From positions 1 to 64,000 of the forward strand of contig JBBELK010000111.1 in assembly GCA_037783545.1 (NCBI GenBank): a DNA stretch of 64,000 nt, written 5' to 3'. Shown in pieces: positions 27,396 through 37,329 of the stretch (within the stretch, counting starts at the first letter, position 1; each line of letters opens with the position of its first letter). Below the pieces are notes generated by a model. That model ran no database searches and had not been told where the DNA came from. It was given only the letters and a program-made list of their open reading frames with translations. This DNA is from Henricia sp. BOLD:AAB3569. Taxonomy: Eukaryota; Echinodermata; Asteroidea; Spinulosida; Echinasteridae. The position numbers and the translations under genes are program-made.

Positions 27396-28788
27396 GGATA
27401 ATATACAATAAGCCAATTGTGTGAACATTTGCATAAATCCTAGAGTTCCACCTTCGTGCTATGGCGTTTCCATTGTTTTATTTTTGTGTATTAAACTTTA
27501 TTTCAAGAGGGTGACCCTTACAGCTAAAAAGCTGACTTTAAAGGGGCCCTCAAATACATATACACATTACACATTTATATTGCACACCTATAGTTTTGAG
27601 AACCAAACATATCAAAGACAGAAACAGACACACAAACAAGATACAAGTAACAAACAACACACAAGTTGAACTTTACATCCCTCAGGAGCAGCTAATAGCA
27701 TAAAACAACACTTGAAAGACAATCAACAATAATTATTGATCATCCCTCAAGTATTGCTTTAGTTTGGCTTTAAATGTGATGTACGAAGAAGCATTGCGAA
27801 TGTCAGATGGAAGTGAATTAAGAAAACTAGGTCCCTTGTAACAAAAGCTGTTCCTGAGGGATTCAGTCCGAACTCTTGGCAAGATGAAGTGGCCTTGAGA
27901 TTGTGACCTTGTAGTCATATTTCTACTGGGGGCTCTGGAAAAATATCGAGACAAATAGACCGGGGCGTTGTCAGTGGTAGACCTGTAGGCTAGACAGCCA
28001 AGTTGAAATTGAATTCGACTTCGGACAGTGTGTTGTTTAAGTAAATTTATAAGTTGGTTATGAGATGTTAATGGATAGGATTTGGTAATAATACGAAATG
28101 CTTTATTCTGTAATACCTGAATGCGTTGAATTTTTGTGACTGACCTTTGCCCCCATACACTACAGCAATAATCAATATGTGGTAATACAATGGCATTGTA
28201 AAGAAGAGTAGCTGTACGCATATCAATAAATTTACGAACTCGAGCCAGAAGAAAGTTGGAAAAACCAAGTTTGGAACGGAGAGCATTTACATGAGGTACC
28301 CACGTTAGCCTATCATCGACAATTATTCCCAAATGTTTATGTTTATTTACCTGTGTAATAGATTGGTCATTAACAACAAGTTCCAAGTCTGCATTATTCT
28401 TGAGTCTGTTAGGAGTAACAATAAGCATTGATATTGTTTTATCTGTGTTGATGATGACCTTATTTTTAGACAGCCATTTCTGTAATGATTGCAAATCCTG
28501 GTTTAGTGTATCATTGATTACCCTTAAAGAGGAATCTGAAAAATACATAATCGTATCGTCAGCATACATGTCAGTGCTTGAATTTAGTACAGATGATGGA
28601 AGATCATTTATAAAAATAACAAACAAAAGAGGCCCAATGATTGATCCTTGCGGTATTCCCATTTGTACTGATTTTGAGAATGAGATATTTGATTTGATGG
28701 ACACACGTTGAGATCTGTTACTAATAAACGACGAAATAAGTTGAACCGAGGCAGGGGAAAGGGAATATTTGGATAACTTGCGGATAAG
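27396..28788. other. Spacer of the palindrome
   Basis: This 1393-bp single-copy centre holds about 100 bp of non-LINE flank (27396-27492) and the 3' part of a minus-strand LINE. Confidence 0.9.
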
Positions 28789-28866
28789 AATATTATGATT
28801 AACAAGATCAAAAACTTTACGGAAATCTATAAATATAGTACCGGTAAGATGGCCTTTATAACCAGA
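27493..28866 (-). mobile_element. 5'-truncated CR1/jockey-group non-LTR retrotransposon
   Basis: The element runs right to left from a 5' truncation near 28866 to a 3' end near 27493, where GAAATAAAGTTT supplies a polyadenylation-like signal after a 240-bp 3' UTR. Its reverse-transcriptase frame stays open. The palindrome border cuts through it: 28789-28866 is also in the left arm at 27318-27395, and the rest is unique to the spacer. Confidence 0.88.
27733..28866 (-). CDS. LINE reverse transcriptase, C-terminal part
   Basis: A 377-codon open stretch follows an in-frame TAG at 28867-28869; a Met is available at 28704. The order of motifs is that of a non-LTR reverse transcriptase: motif A as FIDFRKVFDLVNH, motif B as GIPQGSIIGPLLFVIF, catalytic motif C as YADDT, and a thumb-side KHLGIIVDDRLTW. 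The tail FLNSLPSDIRN followed by FKAKLKQYL is typical of CR1/L2/Rex/jockey-group ends. The N-terminal reverse transcriptase and any endonuclease are missing, so it cannot be autonomous. The frame has no internal stop, suggesting a fairly recent insertion. The enzyme would copy its own RNA at a nicked target. The exact clade needs a phylogeny. Confidence 0.88.
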   Translation of the reverse strand, partial: SGYKGHLTGTIFIDFRKVFDLVNHNILIRKLSKYSLSPASVQLISSFISNRSQRVSIKSNISFSKSVQMGIPQGSIIGPLLFVIFINDLPSSVLNSSTDMYADDTIMYFSDSSLRVINDTLNQDLQSLQKWLSKNKVIINTDKTISMLIVTPNRLKNNADLELVVNDQSITQVNKHKHLGIIVDDRLTWVPHVNALRSKLGFSNFLLARVRKFIDMRTATLLYNAIVLPHIDYCCSVWGQRSVTKIQRIQVLQNKAFRIITKSYPLTSHNQLINLLKQHTVRSRIQFQLGCLAYRSTTDNAPVYLSRYFSRAPSRNMTTRSQSQGHFILPRVRTESLRNSFCYKGPSFLNSLPSDIRNASSYITFKAKLKQYLRDDQ

Positions 28867-29608
28867 CTACCTGACATTGTATTAGCCGGCACAAAAGTCT
28901 GTGCGGCATTTGATGAAATACTTCACAAATTGCTCAATATACTTTTGAAGCTTGATCATCCAAAATTAAGTTGATTGAATATAATGTTGAAACATGTACT
29001 TGCCATGAAAGTTTGTAAAATAATGAAATAGAACACCCTTTTTTACTTGAAATCGATGTCAACTGTGAAAGTTGAAACGTTTTCAAACTGCTGTCTGATC
29101 TGAACGAAGGGAGAAGTATAAAGTACACAACAGTGAACTTGACTTGTAATTAGATGATCATATTCTAAATCATGCAACAATCTATACAAATAATTATGCT
29201 GTTGATGACTGAGTATTATTTGACAGCACATTGTCAGAAATTGATTATTATTAATGACAAAATGCCAAAAAATTAGCGCTGCTGTTACAGTATTCCTAAT
29301 AGTGCTTACATGACCGGCATATTTTGGAAGCCATTGTAATAAGCGCCTGGTGTTTCATTCTCTCCCTTTTATCCACTTGATACTTTTCTCGCGATTTGAT
29401 TTTGTTTTTACATATAAAAAACAGCCCTCTAAAAAGTGAGCCATCTTTATTCACAAAATTCACACCCAGCAGCAAGTCTCTAAATATACACAACCCCCTT
29501 ATACCCCACACAGATAATTACCCTTTAATTGAGCCATTAAAGTCCCATTGTATCATTTGCAATGACCAGACCTTACTCAATAATAGCATGAAGACAAAAA
29601 AGTAAGCC

Positions 29609-29653
29609 CTGTGTATACCCAGCACGATACACATTTGTGCTGGGTATACACAG
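29609..29653. repeat. 17-bp-stem hairpin, right arm
   Basis: Mirror copy of the hairpin at 26531-26575. Confidence 0.7.
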
Positions 29654-30158
29654 AACAGGCAATTCTCCCTGATTTTAATGACACTTGGGAAAATAGGTTG
29701 ACCTTGTGACTTGAAAGAAATTTTAAAATCTCTTAAATTATTAACTGTCATGAGAGGGATTTTGAGGTCATATTTAATTTATTTTTGTATTAAACATTTG
29801 TTTAGTTTCAACCCACTAAACGCCCCTTTCTGATCTGCCACTAGTAAATGAAAGGCATTAACCACCTGTTACTTAATATCGAGATTATTTTAGACATTGC
29901 TGTATGTAGGCACTTTTCAACATGGATGGCGGAAAACAAAATGAACTCAATAGCCATGTGCAATGAGCCTATTGTTGTTATGTCGATGCACTGTAATAAA
30001 TTTTTTTGCCATTTCTTTCGGAAATTACTGCCAGTGGAGACGTCATCAAACCCAGTAAAAAACAAATCCTCCTAAACATGTTTACACGTCCTCCGGCATC
30101 AAGAGGTTAATTAATTGGTTTTTTTGTACTGTTTAAAAAACACAATGTGACCACTTAC

Positions 30159-30207
30159 TTCTTGCATGAGACCCTTGGTGAAAAATGTCATGCCTTGAAC
30201 ATTGCTC
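30159..30207 (-). CDS. Candidate internal exon, function unknown (right-arm copy)
   Basis: Mirror of 25977-26025 with the same pyrimidine-rich acceptor and GTAAGTGG donor. It encodes EQCSRHDIFHQGSHAR. It lies downstream of 30746-30827 on the same strand as the zinc-finger exons at 31821-32197, and may be a later exon of that gene. Confidence 0.42.
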
Positions 30208-30745
30208 CTGCAAAGAAAGAAGATATTCCAGCCACAGCAAATTTAATCATGTTGCCTATGCAGCATTCTTTAATATCATAGTTAGTGTTCAAGGGTTAAA
30301 GATACCAAGGTTTCTATGCAGTGCAATTTTTGTGGGCTTGGTATGGATTGCTAAAGAAAGTGCATCTCACCAAAAGCTTGGTACATCAACAAGAATATCT
30401 GACAACTTGCCATCCGACTCTTTAATTTATTTATTGTGAAATTTATGTAATGTGAAATTCCACTTTTAAAATGTTTCAACATCATCAACATAGAACACAG
30501 AACATTTGCCTTTCAAAACAATATTAGATGTTCCGGAACCAAACTATGGACCGCTTTACCGCGGTCTCTAACATGTTTAAGGGAAACACAAGTCTTAAAT
30601 TGCTTTCAAAAATACACTAAAACGATATCATTTGTAAATAGAGTACACGTTACTAGCTGCTACAATTATCCTAGCAAATCAAACTTTATGTAATGTTTCC
30701 TGATTATAATTACCTGTGCATTCATGTTTATAGATGATTACTTAC

Positions 30746-30827
30746 CTTGCCAAGCAAGATTCCTCGCAGGAATGGTTCATGCTTTTGTACTTTGGTCAGT
30801 ATGTTTTCTTCTGTTAGACTGTCCAGC
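30746..30827 (-). CDS. Candidate internal exon, function unknown (right-arm copy)
   Basis: Mirror of 25357-25438: 27 codons between a TTTGTAG acceptor and a GTAAGTAA donor. It lies about 1 kb downstream, on the same strand, of the zinc-finger exon ending at 31821. Direct joining fails: that exon ends in phase 1, and this one needs two donated bases; the phase-1 reading meets TAA after four codons. If one gene, an unseen exon of length 3n+1 must lie between; otherwise the two are unrelated. Confidence 0.45.
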
Positions 30828-31820
30828 CTACAAATAAAATTTCACAATTATTTACTAAGAAATGTTTTTGTTCGCCGATTTTAACAATTTGGTCTAATCA
30901 AAGCTTTTGCTTCTATTTAGAAATGCATTTTAAAAATTAATCAGCAAAACTTTTGCTGCACAATTAGTGGCATTTCATTTTTCAGGAACCAGGTGACAAG
31001 ACAAACCAAATGCAGTTTGTAAAAGCTACCAAGTAGGGGACAAAATAAACAAACAAAAACTGGCAAGAAAACAAATGGGTAAGAGAAAAAAAGATCAAGC
31101 AATATATGTAATTAAGCTAAAATAAGCACATACCGGTTTAAATCAACACAATATTGTGTTTAGGAGAGAAATTTAATGATTAGCAATTTTAACCATTTCC
31201 CTCTTGGATGTTTTAATTTCTGCTAGAATATATGCCAAAATATCTGGGGGCCAATTTCATAAAGCTGTTTAGCAAAAAAATGTGCTTTATAATACATGAT
31301 ATATGATACATTATTTTTGCAGGTAAAACAAACTCGGCAAAGACTAAAAAATTTGAGATTGTGACAAATTTTCCAATATATCTACACTTGCACATCGAAT
31401 GTACTTGGTGGCACATTTATTTTGAAACACCCGAATCGCTTTAAATTTAAAACAAAAGACACAAAGAAAACCACTACAGCAAATTCTCATTACAACACTC
31501 TTTAAGGGACTTAACTAATCAAAGCTTTATATCTATGGAACGCTGGGTACCAGTTGTTGGTGAACGTTAAACGCAGCCCTGATTAAGTAAGGCACGGACA
31601 ATAAAATAGCCGTTTAATTTTTTTGTAATGAGCGCTTAAAGAAGTTGCTTAGTAATACGTGTACAAGTCAGTTTTATCCGCAACTAATCCCTAGACGCGT
31701 ACAGAGATAAACACCTGTCAGGTATCTTTCGTTGTTACGGGCCATATAATGTCCGGGACTAAGAAAGAGCAGTGAAAGTTTACATATTAGGGGTGGTCAT
31801 ACTGAGTTTAATGTACATAC

Positions 31821-31962
31821 CACTTGGTGATAATTGTGGCAGGTATTCGGTTAACTCTGTGGACTGAGATTTTCCCCGTTTCTTTGCCTTTGCAGTCTCC
31901 CTGCGATGTTTGCGAAGTGATGCCACCTTTCGCATGAGCTTGAGGTACAAACCGCTTCCCAG
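31821..31962 (-). CDS. Exon 2 of the zinc-finger gene: basic helical segment
   Basis: The exon runs from acceptor TTTCTCATAAG to donor GTATGTAC. It has 47 open codons starting LGSGLYLKLMRKVASLRKHR, then a lysine-rich stretch (ETAKAKKRGKS) and a polar end ELTEYLPQLSPS, leaving phase 1. It joins exon 1 in phase 0. The basic tract could be a nuclear-localisation signal or DNA-contact segment (inference). The intron between the two exons is 105 bp. No named family is recognised. Confidence 0.5.
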
Positions 31963-32067
31963 CTTATGAGAAATAAAGCAACGAAAACAAAATTTATAAT
32001 TTTTTGGTTGAATGAAAATCCACTCCGCTTTGCCTACACAAATGTACACCTCTCTCATACCACTAAC

Positions 32068-32197
32068 CTTGACTTTATGCTGTTGACGAATATGAACATC
32101 AGGTCTCGTCAGTCCTCTTTTTGGACATCCCTTAACAGGGCACGGATTGCCTGGTCTCTTTTTAGAACCCTCTTTACCTAGGTGTCTAATTGGCTGC
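32068..32197 (-). CDS. Exon 1 (partial gene): C2H2-like zinc finger
   Basis: A long pyrimidine tract (TTATTTTTTTTAATTTC) precedes acceptor TTTTAAG; the donor is AAG/GTTAGTG. After one leading base it encodes 43 residues including CPVKGCPKRGLTRPDVHIRQ and QH: Cys-x4-Cys-x12-His-x4-His spacing, fitting a single zinc-binding finger. Similar lone fingers occur in lineage-expanded invertebrate proteins and in transposon-derived proteins, so a domesticated or mobile origin is possible. The 5' part of the gene must lie to the right, beyond 32197, but no upstream exon was identified. Coding confidence comes from motif plus two good splice sites. Confidence 0.55.
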
Positions 32198-32402
32198 CTT
32201 AAAATCAAGAAATTAAAAAAAATAATTAAGGAACACACCGGCTTGACTGTTAAATGTAGCGATCTAGCATCATTGATAAGAACAAAATCATCAAATGTCA
32301 CGTAAGGCCAAACAAAATAAATAGTGCGTTTACGGTAACGGCCAAAAAAAATATCCAGGTAGGTAGGTAGGAAACAATTTTTTATTTTGTCATTTTTTTT
32401 TA

Positions 32403-32728
32403 CATTTCAGTTCATGCATTTGCGTGTTGTTTTGCAATGTTTGAAACTCACTATTAACACTATTAAATATGTTCATGTACAAGTGAAGAAAATGTTTAAT
32501 ACGTTCGTTAAAAATTATTGCAAATACATGTAGTGCTCATTTAAAATTATCAATTTGAAAATTAGCATTTCAGTTCATGCATTTGCGTGTTGTTTTGCAA
32601 TGTTTGAAACTCACTATTAACACTATTAAATATGTTCATGTACAAGTGAAGAAAATGTTTAATACGTTCGTTGAAAATTATTGCAAATACATGTAGTGCT
32701 CATTTAGAATTATCATTTTGAAAATTAG
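32403..32728 (+). repeat. Two tandem copies of a 163-bp unit
   Basis: Units 32403-32565 and 32566-32728 both start CATTTCAGTTCATGCATTTG and differ by only a few substitutions. A recent tandem duplication; no coding content. Confidence 0.93.
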
Positions 32729-32963
32729 CAATAAAAAGTTTTAAGGTCGAAAATTTGGCCTCAAAAATTCCAAGGAAGGTCGGGTTACCCTAAGGCCAGT
32801 GAAATTAGATGACTAGTTTCTCGTCAGCGCCCGCATGTGATATTGACCCCGCACCAAAAAATTTCATTATTCAAAAAATGTTGCCAAATAAATGGGCGAA
32901 ATCCGACACAAACTACTCCCAAGCGAAGTTTCTGTTTCGGTTGCGCAGTCAGTGTTGTAAAGA

Positions 32964-34967
32964 GTAAAGAGGGGGGTGGTGGCGTTCTCCCATTCAGAGA
33001 CAGATGCGTTCCGGTTGACTTGTTTTGATTGTTTGAAATAAAATATATTATTTTATTCCAAAATTTATTTGTATCCAATTTGTACCGTTTTTGCTGGGTT
33101 TATTGTACATTACATTGGTGGTGTGGGAGAGTTTCCCCGGTTTTTGGTTGTGCGAGTAAAAGAACGTTTTTCAGTTCTTTTAGGTTTAGCAAGTATTCCG
33201 GGTGCTTAGCACGAGAAATACCGAATCTTCAGGTTGCATCGTTCTCAGATCCGAGATACCCACGGGTTCTCACCACTGACTTGACCATTCAGTATCCACC
33301 CCACCGGAGTAAACAACTCCCTAACCTCAAAATTAATTTGGAAAATCCATCTCCACCAAATACAATAACGGAAACCTCCATTTAATCTTGGTGGAACACG
33401 CCACTGATCCTGTAAACGATATGCACGGGGAAAAATACCAATTCGTTATCAAAAATAATCCCAAACATATACAATTAATCGGGATAGCCCAAACAAATAA
33501 ATAAAAAATCAGGTAATTTACCAAAAACCCACACTCAAGGGTAACTATTGAAATTACCAAAATAAACACTATACCTCAAAAATTGCTATCCCACCCAACG
33601 GATTCTTAAATTTAACGTGTACGAATGACACAAAATCCCAAAAATATAAACTGTGGAAATAAAAAATAAACAAAATAACCCAACACATCGGTAAAACTCT
33701 AACTATAAAGGACTACAACACATTGCAATTAACTCGATTTTGATTGCAAATACCCAAAAAAGGTCCTTTTCCAAAAAATAAAAACACAATCCGATGTTCA
33801 ATTTCCATTTTTGGATCAGGATTTTCCGAGCTGCTGAACACGAACGCTCATTGGACAACGGAACCAACCCATGGGAGGTCACGCAAAGCAGGATGCATCC
33901 ACAACGCATAAAAAGCCAAACCAGGCCAATTAACTGCAACAATGACGTGGTCAAAACGCACGGGGCTTATCAAGCCAGCAAAGTGTCTGAACTTAACTGT
34001 ATACACAACAGACAACAGACACATCACCAACTTTATATGACAGCCCTTATACCAACTAAAAGCAGTAAACGCGCAAAAGAAGCGCAAAAAACAGATCTCT
34101 AAATTATAAAACATGAAATAAACACCTTGACCTAAACTATACCCAATATATGTCAAGGCTAAACAAAACTCAAATAAACTAAGAGAGCACTAAACTTTGA
34201 AAAAAAGCAATGGATGCGAACGCAAACTGAAAAACCCCAACGAGAAACAACCTGTGAACAACTACCAACCTATCCAAAGCAAATCTTTCAGAAACTTAAA
34301 AATATACCGCTTTGGGTAAACTACTAAGTTTTTGTTCCGAACATCGCTAAAACACTTGGAAAAATCTACGAGCGCTAGATAACCTTAAACCACCCATAAA
34401 TAAGAGTGGCCAACATATTAAACACGCAAAAATCCTTTCTAATACCAAACGGCGACAAAAAGAAACCATGCCGGCACACACCTAAACAAGCCAACGGATC
34501 AAAATAATGAAAGGACACCTCAAAAAGACAAAACTCCACTTAGTTTTAATACCAGCAACAAACCAGAACTATAAAAAGAGCAGTCACTGAACACTAAACA
34601 ATCCTGCTCTAACTAACATAAATCTAAAAAAGGCTGGTTCTATCGCTCTAAAGATTTACCCAAATGCGAGGTAATCCGATTCATTTTGAATCCACCCGCA
34701 ACTGATGAAGGGCATACGGAAGCCCAGAAAGCTAGCTCTTGCTAAACCTAAAAGAACTGAAAAACGTTCTTTTACTCGCACAACCAAAAACCGGGGAAAC
34801 TCTCCCACACCACCAATGTAATGTACAATAAACCCAGCAAAAACGGTACAAATTGGATACAAATAAATGTTGGAATAAAATAATATATTTTATTTCAAAC
34901 AATCAAAACAAGTCAACCGGAACGCATGTGTCTCTGAATGGGAGAACGCCACCACCCCCCTCTTTAC
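32964..34967. mobile_element. 2.0-kb element with 230-bp terminal inverted repeats
   Basis: Left repeat 32964-33193 and right repeat 34738-34967 are near-perfect reverse complements (outer ends GTAAAGAGGGGGGTGG and CCACCCCCCTCTTTAC). The 1.54-kb interior is A/C-rich on the plus strand. It has no convincing gene: the 33794-34102 plus and 33848-34156 minus frames overlap each other and match nothing I know. No clear target-site duplication. It could be a non-autonomous long-TIR DNA element, a DIRS-type remnant, or a local inverted duplication. Confidence 0.7.
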
Positions 34968-35100
34968 CCCCGCGCCCCCGCGCAATGTTGGGTCGCTGGG
35001 GTACTGCGCGCCACCGAAATCTGCACCAGTCAGCGTCAACATTGAACGGGGGAGCGGGGGTACACACTTTAAGTGTCCCAACTATTTTGTCCAGGATTGT
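34968..35100 (+). mobile_element. ACAATCCTGG-type MITE, copy 1, left-truncated
   Basis: Shares about 130 bp with 36076-36208, from CCCCGCGCCCCCGCGCAATG to GTCCAGGATTGT. Its left end is missing and is replaced directly by the right repeat of the 32964-34967 element. Confidence 0.75.
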
Positions 35101-35678
35101 CTGAGCTTTTGCAGCGAATATCTAAGTCTCATCTTTTTGACGTATTGGTTTTTCTGTGCAAGTTTAAGTAAACCCAAACGGGAAGGCGAGCTCCAGCTTT
35201 CTGTTAATTACAACTGAACACATTGTTTTATCTTGAATTAGTACAGCTATGAGACAGGAAAAGCTCTTTGTCTGGGGACCATACAAGCACTAAATTATTT
35301 CTTTATTCAGGGCGTTTTTCCCGTCATCGGGACACGCTACCTGCCGAAATTCCACGCGCACTGCACAAGCATATCAGAGCTCTCATGCCAGTGTACGTGT
35401 ACCTCTGGCCGCTGCGATAGCACAAATCAATGCCAGTTGAGGGCGCCCTTACACGGAAAAAAGAAGAGATAGTAAAGAGTGGGAGGGGCAATACAGACCA
35501 CGTGCAAGGGGCCACGTTGCACAACATGCTCTTTTACTGCTTTCAATACCTCAGAGACATGAATAAGTATCACGACTTGAAAAAAAAGAATCTGACGCAA
35601 CCCATAGTATATGGCAATTGCTCTAAGATCGTTTGTAACGCTTTGGTAGCAAATATATTTTACAATTGACGTATTCTC
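35101..35678. other. No gene seen
   Basis: Mixed-composition DNA with no exon signals or repeat family that I could support. Confidence 0.5.
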
Positions 35679-35754
35679 AAACGATTCACCCTGTATTATA
35701 ACAATAAAGGAACAGCTACTTAGTAGCTTTTATTGTTTGTGCGGTGAATCGTTT
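35679..35754. repeat. Short hairpin repeat
   Basis: AAACGATTCACC pairs with GGTGAATCGTTT, and internally AACAATAAA with TTTATTGTT and AGCTACT with AGTAGCT. Almost the whole 76 bp is one stem, as in small foldback elements. Confidence 0.65.
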
Positions 35755-35796
35755 TAAAATTGAACGTAGGACTAAAAATCCCAGCTTCAGCAGGTA

Positions 35797-35877
35797 TCAG
35801 AAATGGCCGAGTGGGTAGATCACCGTGCGATTAGGAATGATGGAGAGTGTTCGAATCCCACCGCGGACGTTCTTTTT
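35797..35877 (+). ncRNA. tRNA-Ser/Leu-like sequence or SINE head
   Basis: It has an A-box-like TGGCCGAGTGG and a perfect B box GTTCGAATCCC 34 bp later, followed by a six-T Pol III terminator. Acceptor and anticodon stems do not close convincingly, so a tRNA pseudogene or tRNA-derived SINE promoter is more likely than a working tRNA. Confidence 0.45.
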
Positions 35878-36015
35878 TCTCCAACGAACCATGGCGACGT
35901 TTAAGTTTGCAATGTGTACCAGCACGTCATAATTATGTAAAAATTTGTTATAAAAAGCAGAAAAGCACCGGATTTTTAACAAATCCCTGGATTTTGATTT
36001 GTCCCCTATTTTCAG

Positions 36016-36208
36016 ACAATCCTGGACAAAATAGTTTGGGACACTCTGGCTAACCCCGTGCTAACCCCGTGCAACCCCCGCGCCCCCGCGCAATGTTGGG
36101 TCGCTGGGGTACTGCGCGCCACCGAAATCTGCACCAGTCGGCGTCAACATTGAACGGGGGAGCGGGGGTACACACTTCAAGTGTCCCAACTATTTTGTCC
36201 AGGATTGT
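36016..36208 (+). mobile_element. ACAATCCTGG-type MITE, complete copy
   Basis: Outer inverted repeats of about 29 bp (ACAATCCTGGACAAAATAGT and its complement ending CAGGATTGT) enclose an inner GC-rich hairpin in which ACCCCCGCGCCCCCGCGC pairs imperfectly with GAACGGGGGAGCGGGGGT. Total 193 bp and no ORF; a non-autonomous DNA element. Confidence 0.75.
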
Positions 36209-36332
36209 AGCTTTAAAAGCTTCGCAAAATGTATCACAGAATGCAGTAAACCAACCGTATAGCATATCAGCGCTTCCGTCCCCAGCACCCAGTATGGGCG
36301 GTGGGTATCATCAGCGAAAACCGTTCGTTGCA

Positions 36333-36459
36333 GGTCGAGTTCGGGCGGTCTGTTCTTAACTCGTTCTCGACGGATATGTGGTGTGATCCTGTTCCTAGTG
36401 CAGTGTTTTCGGGTCGCGTTCGCGCCATGCGTACCAAGAACAGACCGCCCGAATTCGAC
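36333..36459. repeat. 127-bp inverted repeat with 24-bp stem
   Basis: GTCGAGTTCGGGCGGTCTG is mirrored by CAGACCGCCCGAATTCGAC with one mismatch. The loop is GC-rich. Probably a foldback element; no TA or TTA duplication is evident. Confidence 0.6.
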
Positions 36460-36678
36460 ATACGATAATTTGTGACCTCGTTTCCAGATCGCGTTATATA
36501 TGCACGGCCTTTGTACACAGAACTCGGGTTGTATATTTTTGCCGTGGTCACGAGGTTGGTAGATCGATTGTTTTCTGGCGCGCATTCGCATGCAGATTTG
36601 TGTGTCTTTTGCAGTTTTGTGTGTATTTTTCCCGCTATGAATATGTTTTCCCTGGCGGTCTATCATGAAGACAGGTGA

Positions 36679-36900
36679 GTGGTTAAATGGAAGATTGTGG
36701 ACATCGGGGACGTGAGCGATTCATATTCTTTTATTCAACTTTTCGACGAACTAAAGGCCGGTTTGATCGATGGCATTGACAAAGCAACGGAGTGGTTTCG
36801 CAATCGCAACTGTGCATTGGTTGACACTATACAGGAACAGGGACAGCAGCGTCCACGGATTTTGGAACACATGCATCTAGAGAAGGTTTTTGTGAGTAGG
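36679..36900 (+). CDS. Possible coding fragment, function unknown
   Basis: An open frame starting after TGA at 36676-36678 reads KWKIVDIGDVSDSYSFIQLF and continues through LKAGLIDGIDKATEWFRNRN to EHMHLEKVF, followed by donor-like GTGAGTAGG. The composition is protein-like and acidic-amphipathic. A short ATG segment just upstream (36636-36675, in the same frame) ends at the TGA and itself abuts a GTGAGT donor. No family recognised. It may be a host exon, a degenerate transposase piece, or chance. Confidence 0.3.
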
Positions 36901-36993
36901 AACTGTACCGATCGTATGGAACGCACACCCTCTTTGGGGGCCGTAAAGGCCTGCCATATTAAAACGTATTGCTCTTTCAAAACTCCTTTGTAA

Positions 36994-37329
36994 TTTCCCA
37001 TTATTTTTGCCATCTCAAGTTCTTCCTTCAAACACGAGCTACATGTATAACTCCATGGAACTGATATATACTGGCACTAACTTTCTGGGCGACTTTTAGA
37101 GCCTAAATCAGTTTTAAAATAGCAGTTAGTGTATGTATAATTATGATAACGGGTTACATTTTTCATTGATAAGAAATAATGAATAATGAATAATGAAAAA
37201 AAAACCTCATCAAAATTTGAAAAGTGGTTGACGAGAAACTAGTAATCTAATTTCATTGGCCTAAACACACAATTTATTTTGTTTGGCCAAACTAACTAAA
37301 AAAATTTAAAAATAAACAGAGGCAAAATA
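36994..37329. other. No gene seen
   Basis: AT-rich, with a short GAATAAT run near 37190 and no supported feature. Confidence 0.5.

Larger units (their letters stand above)
28789..31708 (-). repeat. Right arm of the 7.2-kb palindrome
   Basis: Reverse complement of 24475-27395 (paired coordinates sum to 56184 in the interior). Its outer end continues into single-copy DNA (AAACACCTGTCAGG), not satellite, so this arm looks like the original and the left arm like the duplicate. Confidence 0.96.

Noticed and set aside
27210-27434. 74-codon minus frame at the inner edge of the left arm
   Set aside because: It is the antisense of duplicated LINE and flank sequence, and its right-arm counterpart is not preserved as a gene.
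31780-32301. Single 173-residue protein on the minus strand
   Set aside because: The frame includes intron sequence. Good splice sites at 31962/32068 and 32197 show only two segments are coding.
33848-34156. 102-codon frame inside the long-TIR element
   Set aside because: An equally long frame lies on the opposite strand. Composition bias explains both, and no transposase motif is seen.
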